Source: Rheinheimera pacifica (lineage in GTDB: Bacteria > Pseudomonadota > Gammaproteobacteria > Enterobacterales > Alteromonadaceae). From it: a stretch of 64,000 bases of DNA. The notes beneath the pieces are model-generated. The model was not told the DNA's origin, did no database searches, and saw only the letters and a list, made by a program, of their open reading frames with translations. Below, piece by piece: positions 9,771-19,073 of the stretch. A program made the translations under genes and the position numbers. The stretch spans positions 124,001 through 188,000 of the forward strand of contig NZ_FNXF01000004.1 of NCBI RefSeq assembly GCF_900108485.1. Direction: 5' to 3'. The stretch's first letter is position 1. Each line of letters begins with the position of its first letter.

Positions 9771-11705
9771 ATGCGTAAGCAGGTTGCCAGCGCCTTTGCG
9801 CCGGGCGGTGCTTTAGCTGTGCATATTGCCGGTTTTAACGCCCGTGAAGCGCAAATAGAAATGGCGCAGGCGGTGGCTGGGGTGATCGAAACGCCGGGCG
9901 CCTTAGTGGTAGAAGCCGGCACCGGCACCGGTAAAACCTATGCTTATTTGGTACCAGCGCTGCTAAGCGGTAAAAAAGTAGTGTTATCTACCGGTACCAA
10001 GAACCTGCAGGAGCAGTTGTATTTCCGCGATTTGCCCAAGGTGGTTAAAGCCCTGGCCAGCCCGTTACAATTGGCGTTACTTAAAGGCCGCAGTAATTAT
10101 CTGTGTTTGTTTCGCTTAGAGCAGCATTACAACCATGTGCCGATGCAGGATGATCAGCTGATCCAGGATTTAAGCCTGATCAAAAAGTGGTCGGCCGAAA
10201 CCCAAAGCGGTGATATCGGCGAGCTAAGTTATATAGCTGAAGACTCCAAAGCACTACCTTATGTTACCAGCACCACCGACAACTGCCTGGGTAAAGACTG
10301 TCCGGTATATGAAGACTGCCACTTACTTAAAGCACGGAAAAAGGCTCAGGCTGCTGATTTAGTGGTGGTAAACCATTACTTATTTTTTGCTGATTTAGCG
10401 CTGAAAGACACCGGCTTTGGCGAGCTGCTGCCGCAAATGGATGTGATTATTTTTGACGAAGCACACCAATTGCCGGATATCGCCAGTGACTACTTTGGCG
10501 AAAATGTCTCCAGCCGGCTGTTACTCGATCTGTGCCGTGATATTGATGTTGCCTGTAAAACCGAACTACGCGATCATCCGCAACTGGCGAAAACCGCGGA
10601 TAAAGTGGCGCAGTTGATCAAAGATTGGCGTCTGCAGTTTGGTAACGATGCGACTAAAGGTAACTGGCGCGAGGCTTACCAAAAGCCCGAAATGCAAACG
10701 GCACTGAACCGCGTTAGCGAAGCCATAGATATGCTGTATTTGGTGATGAAAAGCAGCCTTGGCCGCAGCGATTTAATTGATAACGCCTTTGAGCGCTTAG
10801 CGCTGTGTAAAGCGCGCTTGCTAAAGCTGACTGATATGCAGCAAAACGGCGTCAGCCTCTGGTATGAAACTACCCGGTTGCACGTTAGCCTGCATTTAAC
10901 CCCGTTGAGTATTGCCGACAAGTTCCGTGACATTGTGGCGGCTGATAACCGCAGCTGGGTATTTACCTCGGCCACCTTGTCGGTGAATAACGGCTTTAAC
11001 CATTACACCGCGCAGATGGGGCTGAATAACGCCAAAACCCTGCTGCTAGAAAGCCCGTTTAACTATGCTGAGCAGGCACTGCTTTGTGTACCGCGCTATA
11101 TGAGCGAGCCGCACGAGCAGGGCATGGCACGGCAGTTGTTGCAAATTGCCGTTCGGCTGATAGAAGCCAATAACGGCCGCTGTTTCTTTTTATTTACCAG
11201 CCACCGCATGCTGCAACTGGTAGCAAAACAGCTGCCCGATCTGGTGCGCCAGCCGGTGTTGGTGCAGGGCAGCAGTGGCAAGCGGTTATTGCTGGAGCAG
11301 TTTGTTAAACTGGATAATGCCGTGCTGTTAGGCACCGGCAGTTTTTGGGAAGGTGTAGACGTGCGCGGCGATACACTCAGCTGCGTGATTATTGATAAAC
11401 TACCCTTTGCCTCACCGGATGAACCACTGTTGCAAGCGCGCAGTGAAGACTGCACCCTGCGCGGGTTGGATCCCTTTGCACAAGTGCAACTGCCACAGGC
11501 GGTGATCACGTTAAAGCAGGGGGTAGGGCGCTTAATTCGTGATGTGACCGATCGCGGCGTAATGGTAATTTGTGATAACCGTTTAGTAACCAAGCCTTAT
11601 GGCGAAGTATTTTTAACCAGCTTACCGCCAATGCGCCGCACCCGCTCGCTGGACGAGGCAGTAAGCTTTTTACAACAGATTAAACAGGACAGCGAAAGTG
11701 ATTAA
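9771..11705 (+). CDS. yoaA: YoaA-type ATP-dependent DNA helicase (XPD/DinG family)
   Basis: Iron-sulfur superfamily 2 helicase. Walker A is AGTGTGKT near residue 50 and the DEAH box starts at residue 229. Four cysteines between them (one in YLCLF, then NCLGKDCPVYEDC) should hold a 4Fe-4S cluster as in XPD. The C-terminal half has the SATL and GSFWEGVDVRG motifs and QGVGRLIR (motif VI). Its 644 aa fits E. coli YoaA, which works with the HolC clamp-loader subunit in replication-fork repair (family knowledge). It overlaps tsaB by eight bases, the same gene pair as in E. coli. Confidence 0.93.
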   Translation: MRKQVASAFAPGGALAVHIAGFNAREAQIEMAQAVAGVIETPGALVVEAGTGTGKTYAYLVPALLSGKKVVLSTGTKNLQEQLYFRDLPKVVKALASPLQLALLKGRSNYLCLFRLEQHYNHVPMQDDQLIQDLSLIKKWSAETQSGDIGELSYIAEDSKALPYVTSTTDNCLGKDCPVYEDCHLLKARKKAQAADLVVVNHYLFFADLALKDTGFGELLPQMDVIIFDEAHQLPDIASDYFGENVSSRLLLDLCRDIDVACKTELRDHPQLAKTADKVAQLIKDWRLQFGNDATKGNWREAYQKPEMQTALNRVSEAIDMLYLVMKSSLGRSDLIDNAFERLALCKARLLKLTDMQQNGVSLWYETTRLHVSLHLTPLSIADKFRDIVAADNRSWVFTSATLSVNNGFNHYTAQMGLNNAKTLLLESPFNYAEQALLCVPRYMSEPHEQGMARQLLQIAVRLIEANNGRCFFLFTSHRMLQLVAKQLPDLVRQPVLVQGSSGKRLLLEQFVKLDNAVLLGTGSFWEGVDVRGDTLSCVIIDKLPFASPDEPLLQARSEDCTLRGLDPFAQVQLPQAVITLKQGVGRLIRDVTDRGVMVICDNRLVTKPYGEVFLTSLPPMRRTRSLDEAVSFLQQIKQDSESD

Positions 11706-12405
11706 AGACACCGTGGCCGGCATAAAATTACTTGCCTTAGACACCTCCACCGAAGCTTGCTCAGTCGCCTTGCAGGTTGGCACGGATATTTTGACGCTGG
11801 ACGAAGTCTGCCCGCAGCAGCATAGCAAACGCATTTTACCTATGGTGCAGCAGCTGTTAAGCCAGGCCGGTGTCAGCCTTAACCAGCTCGATGGCATTGT
11901 ATTTGGCCGTGGCCCGGGCAGCTTTACCGGGGTACGGATTGGCGTGGGGGTAACCCAGGGGCTGGCCTTTGGTGCCGACGTGCCGGTATATGGCGTATCT
12001 ACCCTAGCGGCGATGGCACAGGCGGCGCAGCGTTTACACAGTGCAACGCAGGTTGTAGCAGCGATAGATGCGCGCATGGCAGAGGTGTATATCGGCAGCT
12101 TTAGCCTGCAAAATGGTCTGATGCAGCCAGGTGTTGCAGAGATAGCTATTAAGCCAGAGGATATTAGCGGTTTTGGCCTGAATGGCGAGGTTTATGCTGT
12201 TGGTACTGGCTGGCAAACTTATGCTGAAGCGCTGTTGCATAAACAGCAGGCCGTTATCGCGGCTGATATTTTATATCCGTCGGCACAGGATATGCTGACT
12301 TTAGCACTGCCGGCGCTTGGCGCCGGGCACTTTGTTGCTGCAGAGCTGGCTGAACCGGTGTATGTGCGTGATGATGTGACCTGGCAAAAACTGCCCGGAA
12401 GATAA
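11698..12405 (+). CDS. tsaB: tRNA t6A modification protein TsaB
   Basis: Non-catalytic ASKHA-fold partner of TsaD in the TsaBDE complex that transfers threonylcarbamoyl to A37 of ANN-decoding tRNAs. The N-terminus LLALDTSTEACSVAL and the motif GRGPGSFTGVRIG are characteristic. I take the GTG at 11698, preceded by AGGA and overlapping yoaA. A second in-frame GTG at 11713 is also possible. 235 aa is close to the E. coli 231 aa. In E. coli yeaY and fadD follow; here several accessory genes come first. Confidence 0.93.
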   Translation: MIKDTVAGIKLLALDTSTEACSVALQVGTDILTLDEVCPQQHSKRILPMVQQLLSQAGVSLNQLDGIVFGRGPGSFTGVRIGVGVTQGLAFGADVPVYGVSTLAAMAQAAQRLHSATQVVAAIDARMAEVYIGSFSLQNGLMQPGVAEIAIKPEDISGFGLNGEVYAVGTGWQTYAEALLHKQQAVIAADILYPSAQDMLTLALPALGAGHFVAAELAEPVYVRDDVTWQKLPGR

Positions 12406-12411
12406 AATAAC

Positions 12412-12439
12412 TTGGTTATTAATGCTTTCTGGTTATAAT
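12412..12439 (+). promoter_or_regulatory. Promoter of the small Gln-rich protein gene
   Basis: TTGGTT (-35, 12412-12417), a 16-base spacer and a perfect TATAAT (12434-12439). It lies just after the tsaB stop and about 29 bases before the next ATG. Confidence 0.6.
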
Positions 12440-12467
12440 TAAGCCAGTTTGCTTAAGTGATGATGCT

Positions 12468-12770
12468 ATGACGTTAAACGTTAATCAGAACCTGAATGCC
12501 ACCACCAACATTAGCAGCGTATTTGCCGGTAATGAGCCTCGCCGTGCGCTGCCGCGCAACGAGGCAGTAACTGAGTTACCACAGGGCCGCGGTGTGCGTG
12601 CCAGCTCAGAGGTTGTAGATCGCTTAGACGATGAGCGCCGTCAGCAAAACAATTTCCGCTCAGCTACAGACAAACGCAGCCAACAGGCCATAGATGCCTA
12701 CCAAAGCCAGGCCAACGAGCAACGGCGCAGCGAAGTGCAGTCGATGCTGGGTGTTGATCTTTACGCCTGA
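12468..12770 (+). CDS. Small hydrophilic hypothetical protein (100 aa)
   Basis: Starts MTLNVNQNLNATTNIS and continues as a charged, Gln/Arg/Asn-rich chain with no signal peptide or membrane segment. The last 45 residues look like one helix (DERRQQNNF...EQRRSEVQSML). It has its own consensus promoter, so a separate, perhaps well-expressed transcript is likely. No ribosome site stands out. I do not recognise a family or a function. Confidence 0.6.
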   Translation: MTLNVNQNLNATTNISSVFAGNEPRRALPRNEAVTELPQGRGVRASSEVVDRLDDERRQQNNFRSATDKRSQQAIDAYQSQANEQRRSEVQSMLGVDLYA

Positions 12771-12831
12771 GTAAATCCAACTCTCTGTTTTAGCCGTAGT
12801 CTTAACAGTACTTACTTGTTTTGGAACGGTT

Positions 12832-13569
12832 ATGACTTCTACTTGTTTAATTACCGGTGCCAGCTCCGGCATTGGCCGCGAATTAGCGCTGCATTACGCC
12901 GCTAATGGCTGGATAGTCTATGCGGTGGCGCGTTCGGCCGATAAATTGCGCGAACTGGAGCAAAAGCCCGGCATCCGTGCCTTACCGCTGGACCTTACCG
13001 ACAACTCCGCGCTACAGCGTATTGCGCAGCAATTAAGCGATGACGGCGTGGTGCTGGATTTACTGCTGCTTAATGCCGGTACCTGCGAATATGTTGATGC
13101 CAATAATCTCGATCTGGCTGCGTTTGAACGCACCTTTGCCATTAATTTTCATGCTGTAGTGGCTGCCACCAAATACTTTATGCCACTGCTAAAAGCTTCT
13201 TTAGCACCCCAGTTGGCCATTGTAAGTTCGATGGCACACTTTTTCCCTTTTACCCGTAGCGAAGCCTATGGCGCCAGCAAGGCTGCCGTCAGCTATTTTG
13301 TTGATAGTTTACGGGTAGATTTAGCCGATAGCGGTATCAGTATCAGCTTAATTGAGCCGGGTTTTGTTGATACGCCTCTAACGCAGAAGAACGATTTTTC
13401 GATGCCATTTTTAGTGCCGGTAACGCAAGCGGCTAGCCGTATTTATACCGGTTTAGCGCAGGGGAAAAGCCGGATCCGCTTTCCGCGCCGGTTAAGCCTG
13501 CTGTTAAAGCTGTTGTCATTACTGCCGTATGATCTGCGCAACAGTGTAGCCAGAAGGATGAAACAGTAA
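12832..13569 (+). CDS. Short-chain dehydrogenase/reductase (SDR)
   Basis: Classical SDR oxidoreductase. The nucleotide-binding motif TGASSGIG begins near residue 7, NAG is near residue 81, and the catalytic YGASK is near residue 147. Its 245 aa is typical. The substrate cannot be read from sequence. It is the first gene of a tight three-gene operon: its TAA overlaps the next ATG by one base. SDRs of this type occur beside DUF2878, chalcone-isomerase-like, DUF1365 and cyclopropane-fatty-acid synthase genes in Vibrio and Shewanella, which suggests a role in lipid metabolism (inference). Confidence 0.85.
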   Translation: MTSTCLITGASSGIGRELALHYAANGWIVYAVARSADKLRELEQKPGIRALPLDLTDNSALQRIAQQLSDDGVVLDLLLLNAGTCEYVDANNLDLAAFERTFAINFHAVVAATKYFMPLLKASLAPQLAIVSSMAHFFPFTRSEAYGASKAAVSYFVDSLRVDLADSGISISLIEPGFVDTPLTQKNDFSMPFLVPVTQAASRIYTGLAQGKSRIRFPRRLSLLLKLLSLLPYDLRNSVARRMKQ

Positions 13570-14069
13570 TGGGGCGCACTCAAGGTTTTAACTGGCGTGC
13601 TCTGATTGGTTTTGAGCTGTGCTGGTTTTCGCTGGTATATTTTCAGCAACAGGCTGTACTGCCAGTTTTAGCGTACTTACTTTATGGCCTGTGGCAGGTG
13701 GATAAAGCGGGGCGCATTGCAGTACTGCTGATATTGTTGGCAGGCATCGGCATCGACACGCTGTTGCTGCGCCTGAACGTTATACAGTTTAGCGGTGAGG
13801 CACTATTGCCGTTGTGGTTTGTACTGCTGTGGGCAGTGTTTGCTTTGGCCGCAGTGGAGTTTATGGCCAAGGTACTGAGCAAACCCTGGCTGGCGGCCAT
13901 ATTGGGCGCCAGCGGCGGCCCCTTATCTTACTGGGGCGGGGCAGCGCTAAGTGGCGGTGCTTTGCAGTTTCCGTTGCAGCTTTACTCTGCATTGGTATTG
14001 ATTGTGGTCTGGGCGCTTATTGCCATAGCGCTTGGTCAAAGCAGGAGGTGGTATGTTAAAGCCGTATAG
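13569..14069 (+). CDS. DUF2878 family membrane protein
   Basis: A 166-aa protein made almost entirely of hydrophobic segments, with about five transmembrane helices. Its Trp-rich motifs (LPLWFVLLWAVFA, GGPLSYWGG) fit DUF2878, a family of unknown function. It starts within the stop codon of the SDR gene and overlaps the next gene by 17 bases, so the three products are surely co-translated. Family members are usually neighbours of cyclopropane-fatty-acid synthase. No such gene is in this window. Confidence 0.75.
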   Translation: MGRTQGFNWRALIGFELCWFSLVYFQQQAVLPVLAYLLYGLWQVDKAGRIAVLLILLAGIGIDTLLLRLNVIQFSGEALLPLWFVLLWAVFALAAVEFMAKVLSKPWLAAILGASGGPLSYWGGAALSGGALQFPLQLYSALVLIVVWALIAIALGQSRRWYVKAV

Positions 14070-14565
14070 TCTGTTATTGCTGCTGGGCCTTGCCGGGGGC
14101 GTTGGTTTTAATGCGGCGGCAGTGCCGGAGCTGACAACAGTTGGCGAGGGCTCATACCGCTATATGTTCTGGCAGTTATACGATGCCCGTTTAGCCAGTC
14201 AAGATGGTAAGTTTGAGAATTACCAGCAAAGTGCGCCTTTATTGCTGGAGCTGACTTATAAACGCGATATTACCAAACAGCAGTTTATTGATGCGACTGT
14301 AGATGAATGGCAAAAACTGGGGCACAGCAGTAAAGCACAGCAACAGCAGTGGGCGCAGCAGTTACAAAGCCTGTGGCAGGATGTGAAAAAGGGCGATACG
14401 CTGGCCGCGTTGTTGCAAGATGATGGCAGTGTTAAGTTTTATTTAAACGGCGCTGAAACCGGTGTGTTGGAAGATAGTACTTTTGGCACGGCTTTTTTTG
14501 ATATCTGGCTGCACCCTGATACTAGCGCACCTAAATTGCGCCGCCAGTTAATTGCAATAAATTAA
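14053..14565 (+). CDS. Exported chalcone-isomerase-like protein
   Basis: Starts at the ATG at 14053, behind a perfect AGGAGG. The first 25 residues are a signal peptide (LLLLLGLAGGVGFNAAA). The mature part has the bacterial chalcone-isomerase-like signature (YRYMFWQLYDARL near the N-terminus, then ELTYKRDI, and a FGTAFFDIWL end). Real chalcone isomerase activity is not implied, since bacterial members are periplasmic proteins of unknown role. It is the last gene of the SDR-DUF2878 operon. An in-frame GTG at 14032 exists but has no ribosome site. Confidence 0.8.
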   Translation: MLKPYSLLLLLGLAGGVGFNAAAVPELTTVGEGSYRYMFWQLYDARLASQDGKFENYQQSAPLLLELTYKRDITKQQFIDATVDEWQKLGHSSKAQQQQWAQQLQSLWQDVKKGDTLAALLQDDGSVKFYLNGAETGVLEDSTFGTAFFDIWLHPDTSAPKLRRQLIAIN

Positions 14566-14577
14566 CGTGACACCATC

Positions 14578-14744
14578 GAACCGGTTTGCTCACGCTAACG
14601 CGCCGTGAACCCTTCCCTGGGGGCTCGACTATAAACTTCTTCCTTGAAGTTTACCCGCCGGGCCAGCGGAGCTGTTCAAATTCGCTCCCGGCGAATTTGT
14701 CAGGCATCCATGCCTTCAACGGTTAGCTTAGAGCAAATCGGTTC
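14578..14744. repeat. Multi-hairpin intergenic element with terminal inverted repeats
   Basis: A 22-23-base imperfect inverted repeat bounds the element (left 14578-14599, right 14722-14744; shared cores CGGTT, CAAA, GCTAAC). Inside are perfect smaller palindromes: AAACTTC/GAAGTTT near 14633-14652, AAATTCG/CGAATTT near 14678-14698, and GGCATCCATGCC at 14703-14714. No ORF is present. It sits between convergent genes, so it could also end transcription. It looks like a REP/MITE-type repeat, but no second copy is in this window. Confidence 0.55.
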
Positions 14745-14773
14745 TCACTTCGCAGTGTAAACTAAGATGCATG

Positions 14774-16072
14774 CTACTTAGTTTGCTGAATATATTGGAT
14801 CAGCTTTTTCGCAATCTGGGTATTATCCTGAAAACCGACAAAGTCTTTAGCATCTTTGCCATACGCCAGCACGGCAACATCAGCAGCGGTATGGCCGCCA
14901 CTGGTCCAGCCGGTGTAGGAGTACTTTGCAACCAACTGGTTTGACAGTTTGCGCAGCGTAGTTTCATCTTGTTGCCGTGCAGCTAACAGTGCCTGCTGCT
15001 CTTCTGCCGTTAAACTGATTGAGGTTAGCTTTGCCCAAAGTGCCACAGCGGCGTTATCAGAATCTGCTTTTTTCAGCTGCTCTGCAATACTGCGCCCGGT
15101 GGCGCTAACTTTGCGTACTACATCTGGCAGCCATTGGTATTCACCAGCCGCACCCAACGACATACCGCCGGTTTCATGATCGGCAGTAATCACCAAAATA
15201 GTATCAGGGTGCTTATCAACATAAGCTTTGGCCACGGCAATAGCCTTGGCAAAGTCGTGCATTTCGGCCATCGCACAAGCGATGTCGTTATCATGGCCAC
15301 ACCAGTCAATCTGGCTGCCTTCTACCATTAGTACAAAACCTTTTTCAGCCGGTGTTAGCAGCTGCAGGGCTTTTTCGGTCAGCGTGGCCAGTTGGTTATC
15401 CTGCTCGCTGTTTAATACGGCTGGCAAAGCTGATTCTGCCAGTAGCGCCATTGCCGGAGCTTTGGTTAAGGTATTTAACTGCTGCCAGCTGTCGGTATAT
15501 TGAAAGCCCAGCTGTTTAAACTCGTTAACCAGGTTACGGTCGTCACGGATAAAATACTGGGTGCCGCCACCTAAAATGACATCTGCTACCGGCATGTTAT
15601 TAATACGGTAATCCAGATACATATCGGCAATTTCATTGTAATTACGCCGGCTTTTATTGTGCGCCAAAAAAGACGCCGGTGTAGCGTGGTTAACCTGAGA
15701 GCTGGCAACAATGCCGTTGGCTTTGCCCAGTTTTTTTGCCAGCTGCATCATAGTGCCGATAGGAATATGCTGGCGGTTGACCGAAATAGCACCATTGTAG
15801 CTTTTAAAGCCGGTAGCCAGCGCAGTTGCGCCGGCGGCTGAGTCGGTAACGTAAGTGTCATCATCCGGGTAGGTGCTGGCCATGCCCAGCCATAACTCAT
15901 CGAAAATGGTATTTTCTACTTCGGCAGTGGCTTTGTCGTCGCTGAAATAACGATAACCAGCCAGATAAGCCGGGCCCATGCCATCGCCAATCATATAAAT
16001 AATATTTTTCGGAGCAGCCAGTGCCACAGCCGGGGCCAGTAATACAGACAATGATAACAAAAGACGGCGCAT
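14774..16072 (-). CDS. Alkaline phosphatase (PhoA superfamily), exported
   Basis: Periplasmic phosphomonoesterase. A clear signal peptide (LLLSLSVLLAPAVALA) precedes IGDGMG, which supplies the first metal-binding Asp. The nucleophile Ser is residue 78 in TDSAAGATAL. TADHETGG and GGHTAADV give the remaining zinc ligands. Its 432 aa is a normal length. It is alone, facing away from the next gene, with about 270 bases of upstream sequence. I see no clear pho box there, so phosphate control is not shown. Confidence 0.92.
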   Translation of the reverse strand: MRRLLLSLSVLLAPAVALAAPKNIIYMIGDGMGPAYLAGYRYFSDDKATAEVENTIFDELWLGMASTYPDDDTYVTDSAAGATALATGFKSYNGAISVNRQHIPIGTMMQLAKKLGKANGIVASSQVNHATPASFLAHNKSRRNYNEIADMYLDYRINNMPVADVILGGGTQYFIRDDRNLVNEFKQLGFQYTDSWQQLNTLTKAPAMALLAESALPAVLNSEQDNQLATLTEKALQLLTPAEKGFVLMVEGSQIDWCGHDNDIACAMAEMHDFAKAIAVAKAYVDKHPDTILVITADHETGGMSLGAAGEYQWLPDVVRKVSATGRSIAEQLKKADSDNAAVALWAKLTSISLTAEEQQALLAARQQDETTLRKLSNQLVAKYSYTGWTSGGHTAADVAVLAYGKDAKDFVGFQDNTQIAKKLIQYIQQTK

Positions 16073-16346
16073 GCAGGTTTACCTTATATAGAGCTTGATG
16101 TTCTGGTTTGCTAGTGTACTTTATACAGGGGTGATGACAAACCTATGTCGATAAAACGCTATTTTGTCAGGCTTAATGTTTTATTTTGTCTCTGATACTA
16201 AGCCCGTCTAAATTAGCCACAAAGGGAACTGAATTAAAACTAAACAATCGAAGCTGTAGTTAATGTAGCTAAATGTATGTAAGTTTACTTAGTCTAGCTG
16301 TGTACAACAGCGCTAGGTGGTGTCAGCAATCAGTAAGGTCAGGTGT

Positions 16347-17198
16347 ATGTCGATTATAACTACAAGAAAGACAGTCATATTTTCTCTTTTCTTTGCCGGG
16401 TTAACCTGGCTTTGCCCCCCTGTTGTGGCTGAAGAGCCTAAGCTGGTATTACAGCAGCTGGCTGATGCCGACCAACGTAGCAAAGAGCATAAGCTACGCA
16501 ATAAGTACCGTAATCCGGCCGAGACACTGTTGTTTTTTGGTATTCAGCCACAGATGTCAGTATTAGAGATCTGGCCGGGGCATGGCTGGTATACCGAAAT
16601 TCTGGCGCCTTTTCTCAAAGACCAGGGCAACCTGACGTTAGCGCAATTTCGCCATAACGATGGCTCGCTAAAAGATGAGCGTAGTATTTTCTGGGCCCGT
16701 GTCAGTGAACGGCTTACCCAGCGGGTTGCTGAACAAAGTGATTACTTTGGCGAGGTAACCAATATTGAACTGGACCCGCCACGGTTTTCGCCGCCCCAGC
16801 AAGAGCAGTTTGATATGGTACTGACATTTCGTAATGCGCATATCTGGAATGAAAGCGGCCATTTATACGGTACCTTGCAGAGTATTTTTCAGGCCTTAAA
16901 ACCGGGTGGTGTGTTGGGTATGGTTGAACACAGATCTGCCCGCTTGTCGGATATTTCTAGCTCTGCCGTTGAAGGCTATCTGGATGAAGCTTATGTTATT
17001 CAGGCGGCAGAACAGGCCGGCTTTGAACTGGTGGCAAGCAGTGAAATCAATGCTAATCCGGCAGATACCAAAAATTATCCAAAAGGGGTTTATGCCTTGC
17101 CGCCGACATTGGCGATGGGGCAGTACAATAAAGCGCAGTATATTGCCATTGGTGAAAGTGATCGTATGACGCTGAAATTTATAAAACCACTGGAGTAA
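16347..17198 (+). CDS. Exported methyltransferase-like protein
   Basis: Starts at ATG 16347, after an AAGGTCAGG ribosome site. The first 31 residues form a signal peptide (VIFSLFFAGLTWL, then VVAEEP). The rest is a Rossmann-type methyltransferase with motif I VLEIWPGHGWYTE near residue 76 and a later acidic strand. It resembles the predicted methyltransferases of COG4798. A SAM-dependent fold outside the cytoplasm is odd, because SAM is not expected in the periplasm. The protein may bind another ligand or act differently. It is separated from fadD by about 155 bases. Confidence 0.8.
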   Translation: MSIITTRKTVIFSLFFAGLTWLCPPVVAEEPKLVLQQLADADQRSKEHKLRNKYRNPAETLLFFGIQPQMSVLEIWPGHGWYTEILAPFLKDQGNLTLAQFRHNDGSLKDERSIFWARVSERLTQRVAEQSDYFGEVTNIELDPPRFSPPQQEQFDMVLTFRNAHIWNESGHLYGTLQSIFQALKPGGVLGMVEHRSARLSDISSSAVEGYLDEAYVIQAAEQAGFELVASSEINANPADTKNYPKGVYALPPTLAMGQYNKAQYIAIGESDRMTLKFIKPLE

Positions 17199-17354
17199 AT
17201 CACGCTAATTGTGCAACGTCAGCAATTATGGGATGATTGGCTGTTAGAGTAAAAACTCCAATAAACACTATTTAAGCAATAAAGCGCAGCAACAGATTGC
17301 GTGCTTATGGTTTTATACCTATACAATAATAACCTTAGACAAGAGGAGAGGACG

Positions 17355-19010
17355 GTGGATAGAGTTTGGTTAAAACGTTACCCGTCAGGCGTACCCGCAG
17401 AAATTAATGCCGATCATTACCCGTCATTATTAAGTATATTTGAACAAAGCATTGCCCAGTATCCGGATAAAACCGCTTTTATTAATATGGGTAAAAGCAT
17501 CAGTTATCGTGAGCTGGACGAGCAAAGCACAGCTTTTGCCGCTTACCTGCAAACCGGGCTGGGGCTGAAAAAAGGCGATGCTGTCGCTATTATGATGCCT
17601 AACCTGTTGCAGTACCCGATAGCGCTGATGGGCGTGTTGCGGGCCGGTTGTGCGGTAGTAAACGTGAACCCGCTGTACACTCCTAGAGAACTGCAACATC
17701 AACTCACTGATTCTAAAGCGAAAGCTATTATTATCGTGGAAAACTTTGCTCATACCCTGGCAGCTGTTGAAGCACAGGTGAAACTTGACCATGTTATTCT
17801 GACCAAGATGGGTGACCGTCTGGGTACCTTAAAAGGTGCGGTGGTCAATCTGGTGGTTAAGTATGTCAAAAAGCTGATCCCAGCGTATAAACTAACAAAG
17901 TTTATCCGTTTCAATACTGCGTTGCAGCAAGGCGCAACACTTAAATACACTAAACCTGATATGCAGGGTTCAGATATAGCGTTTTTGCAATACACCGGCG
18001 GTACCACCGGCGTATCAAAAGGCGCTATGTTAACGCACCGCAATATGGTCGCTAACCTGGAGCAGGTCAGTGGCTGTATTGATAAATTGCTGGAAAAAGG
18101 TGCCGAGCAAGTGGTCACGGCACTGCCGCTTTATCATATCTTTGCCTTAACCGCGAATTTCTTCACTTTCTTTAAATATGGTGCAACCAACCTGCTTATT
18201 ACCAACCCGCGTGATATGAAAGGCTTTGTTAAAGAACTGCAGAAGTTTCACTTCACCATTTTCACCGGTGTTAACACGTTATATAACGGCTTATTAAATA
18301 CCCCTGGCTTTGCCGATTTAAACTTTAGCGGCCTTAAAGCCTCTATTGGTGGTGGCATGGCGGTACAACGACCGGTGGCCGAGCGTTGGCAGAAAGTAAC
18401 CGGCACCCGCCTGATGGAAGGTTACGGCTTAACAGAATGCTGCCCGCTGGTAACAGTAAGCCCTTATGATTTAACCAGCTTTAATGGCAGTATCGGTTTA
18501 CCTGCGCCTTCTACAGACATTCGTTTGGTTGATGAAGAAGGTTCGGACGTTGCCCCCGGCGAGCCTGGGGAAATGTTGGTAAAGGGCCCGCAGGTGATGT
18601 TGGGATATCTTAACCGGCCGGAAGAAACCGAAAAGGTATTACGGGACGGTTGGCTTTATACCGGTGATATTGCCCGTATGGATGAAGAAGGTTTCTTTTA
18701 TATCGTAGATCGCAAAAAAGACATGATCCTCGTGTCAGGCTTTAACGTGTATCCGAACGAGATAGAAGAAGTAGTGGCCATGAGCGATAAAGTGCTTGAA
18801 GTTGCTGCTGTGGGTGTGCCAAATGAAACCACCGGCGAAGCGGTTAAACTGTTTATTGTGAAGAAAGACGCCAGCCTGACTGAGCAGGAAGTGATCCAGC
18901 ACTGCCGGCAACATTTAACGGGCTATAAAGTGCCTAAACTGGTAGAATTCCGCACAGAATTGCCAAAAACTAATGTTGGTAAAATTTTGCGGCGTGAACT
19001 GCGCGGATAA
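17355..19010 (+). CDS. fadD: Long-chain fatty acyl-CoA synthetase
   Basis: Activates fatty acids to acyl-CoA through an acyl-AMP, at the inner membrane, for beta-oxidation or phospholipid synthesis. The AMP-binding motif is [12 protein letters not shown], followed by YGLTECCP and the hinge motif [11 protein letters not shown] start at GTG 17355 because [10 protein letters not shown] aligns with the E. coli N-terminus and GAGGAGAGG lies just upstream. That gives 551 aa. An intrinsic terminator follows. fadD-rnd order is conserved in gammaproteobacteria. Confidence 0.95.
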   Translation: MDRVWLKRYPSGVPAEINADHYPSLLSIFEQSIAQYPDKTAFINMGKSISYRELDEQSTAFAAYLQTGLGLKKGDAVAIMMPNLLQYPIALMGVLRAGCAVVNVNPLYTPRELQHQLTDSKAKAIIIVENFAHTLAAVEAQVKLDHVILTKMGDRLGTLKGAVVNLVVKYVKKLIPAYKLTKFIRFNTALQQGATLKYTKPDMQGSDIAFLQYTGGTTGVSKGAMLTHRNMVANLEQVSGCIDKLLEKGAEQVVTALPLYHIFALTANFFTFFKYGATNLLITNPRDMKGFVKELQKFHFTIFTGVNTLYNGLLNTPGFADLNFSGLKASIGGGMAVQRPVAERWQKVTGTRLMEGYGLTECCPLVTVSPYDLTSFNGSIGLPAPSTDIRLVDEEGSDVAPGEPGEMLVKGPQVMLGYLNRPEETEKVLRDGWLYTGDIARMDEEGFFYIVDRKKDMILVSGFNVYPNEIEEVVAMSDKVLEVAAVGVPNETTGEAVKLFIVKKDASLTEQEVIQHCRQHLTGYKVPKLVEFRTELPKTNVGKILRRELRG

Positions 19011-19024
19011 TGTGCAACACTACA

Positions 19025-19054
19025 AAAAGCCGGCCTTCAGCCGGCTTTTGTTTT
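19025..19054 (+). terminator. fadD terminator
   Basis: AAAAGCCGGC pairs with GCCGGCTTTT (10 bp, loop CTTCA), followed by GTTTT. It lies 14 bases past the fadD stop. Confidence 0.9.
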
Positions 19055-19073
19055 AGCGTATAACAGGTAACAG

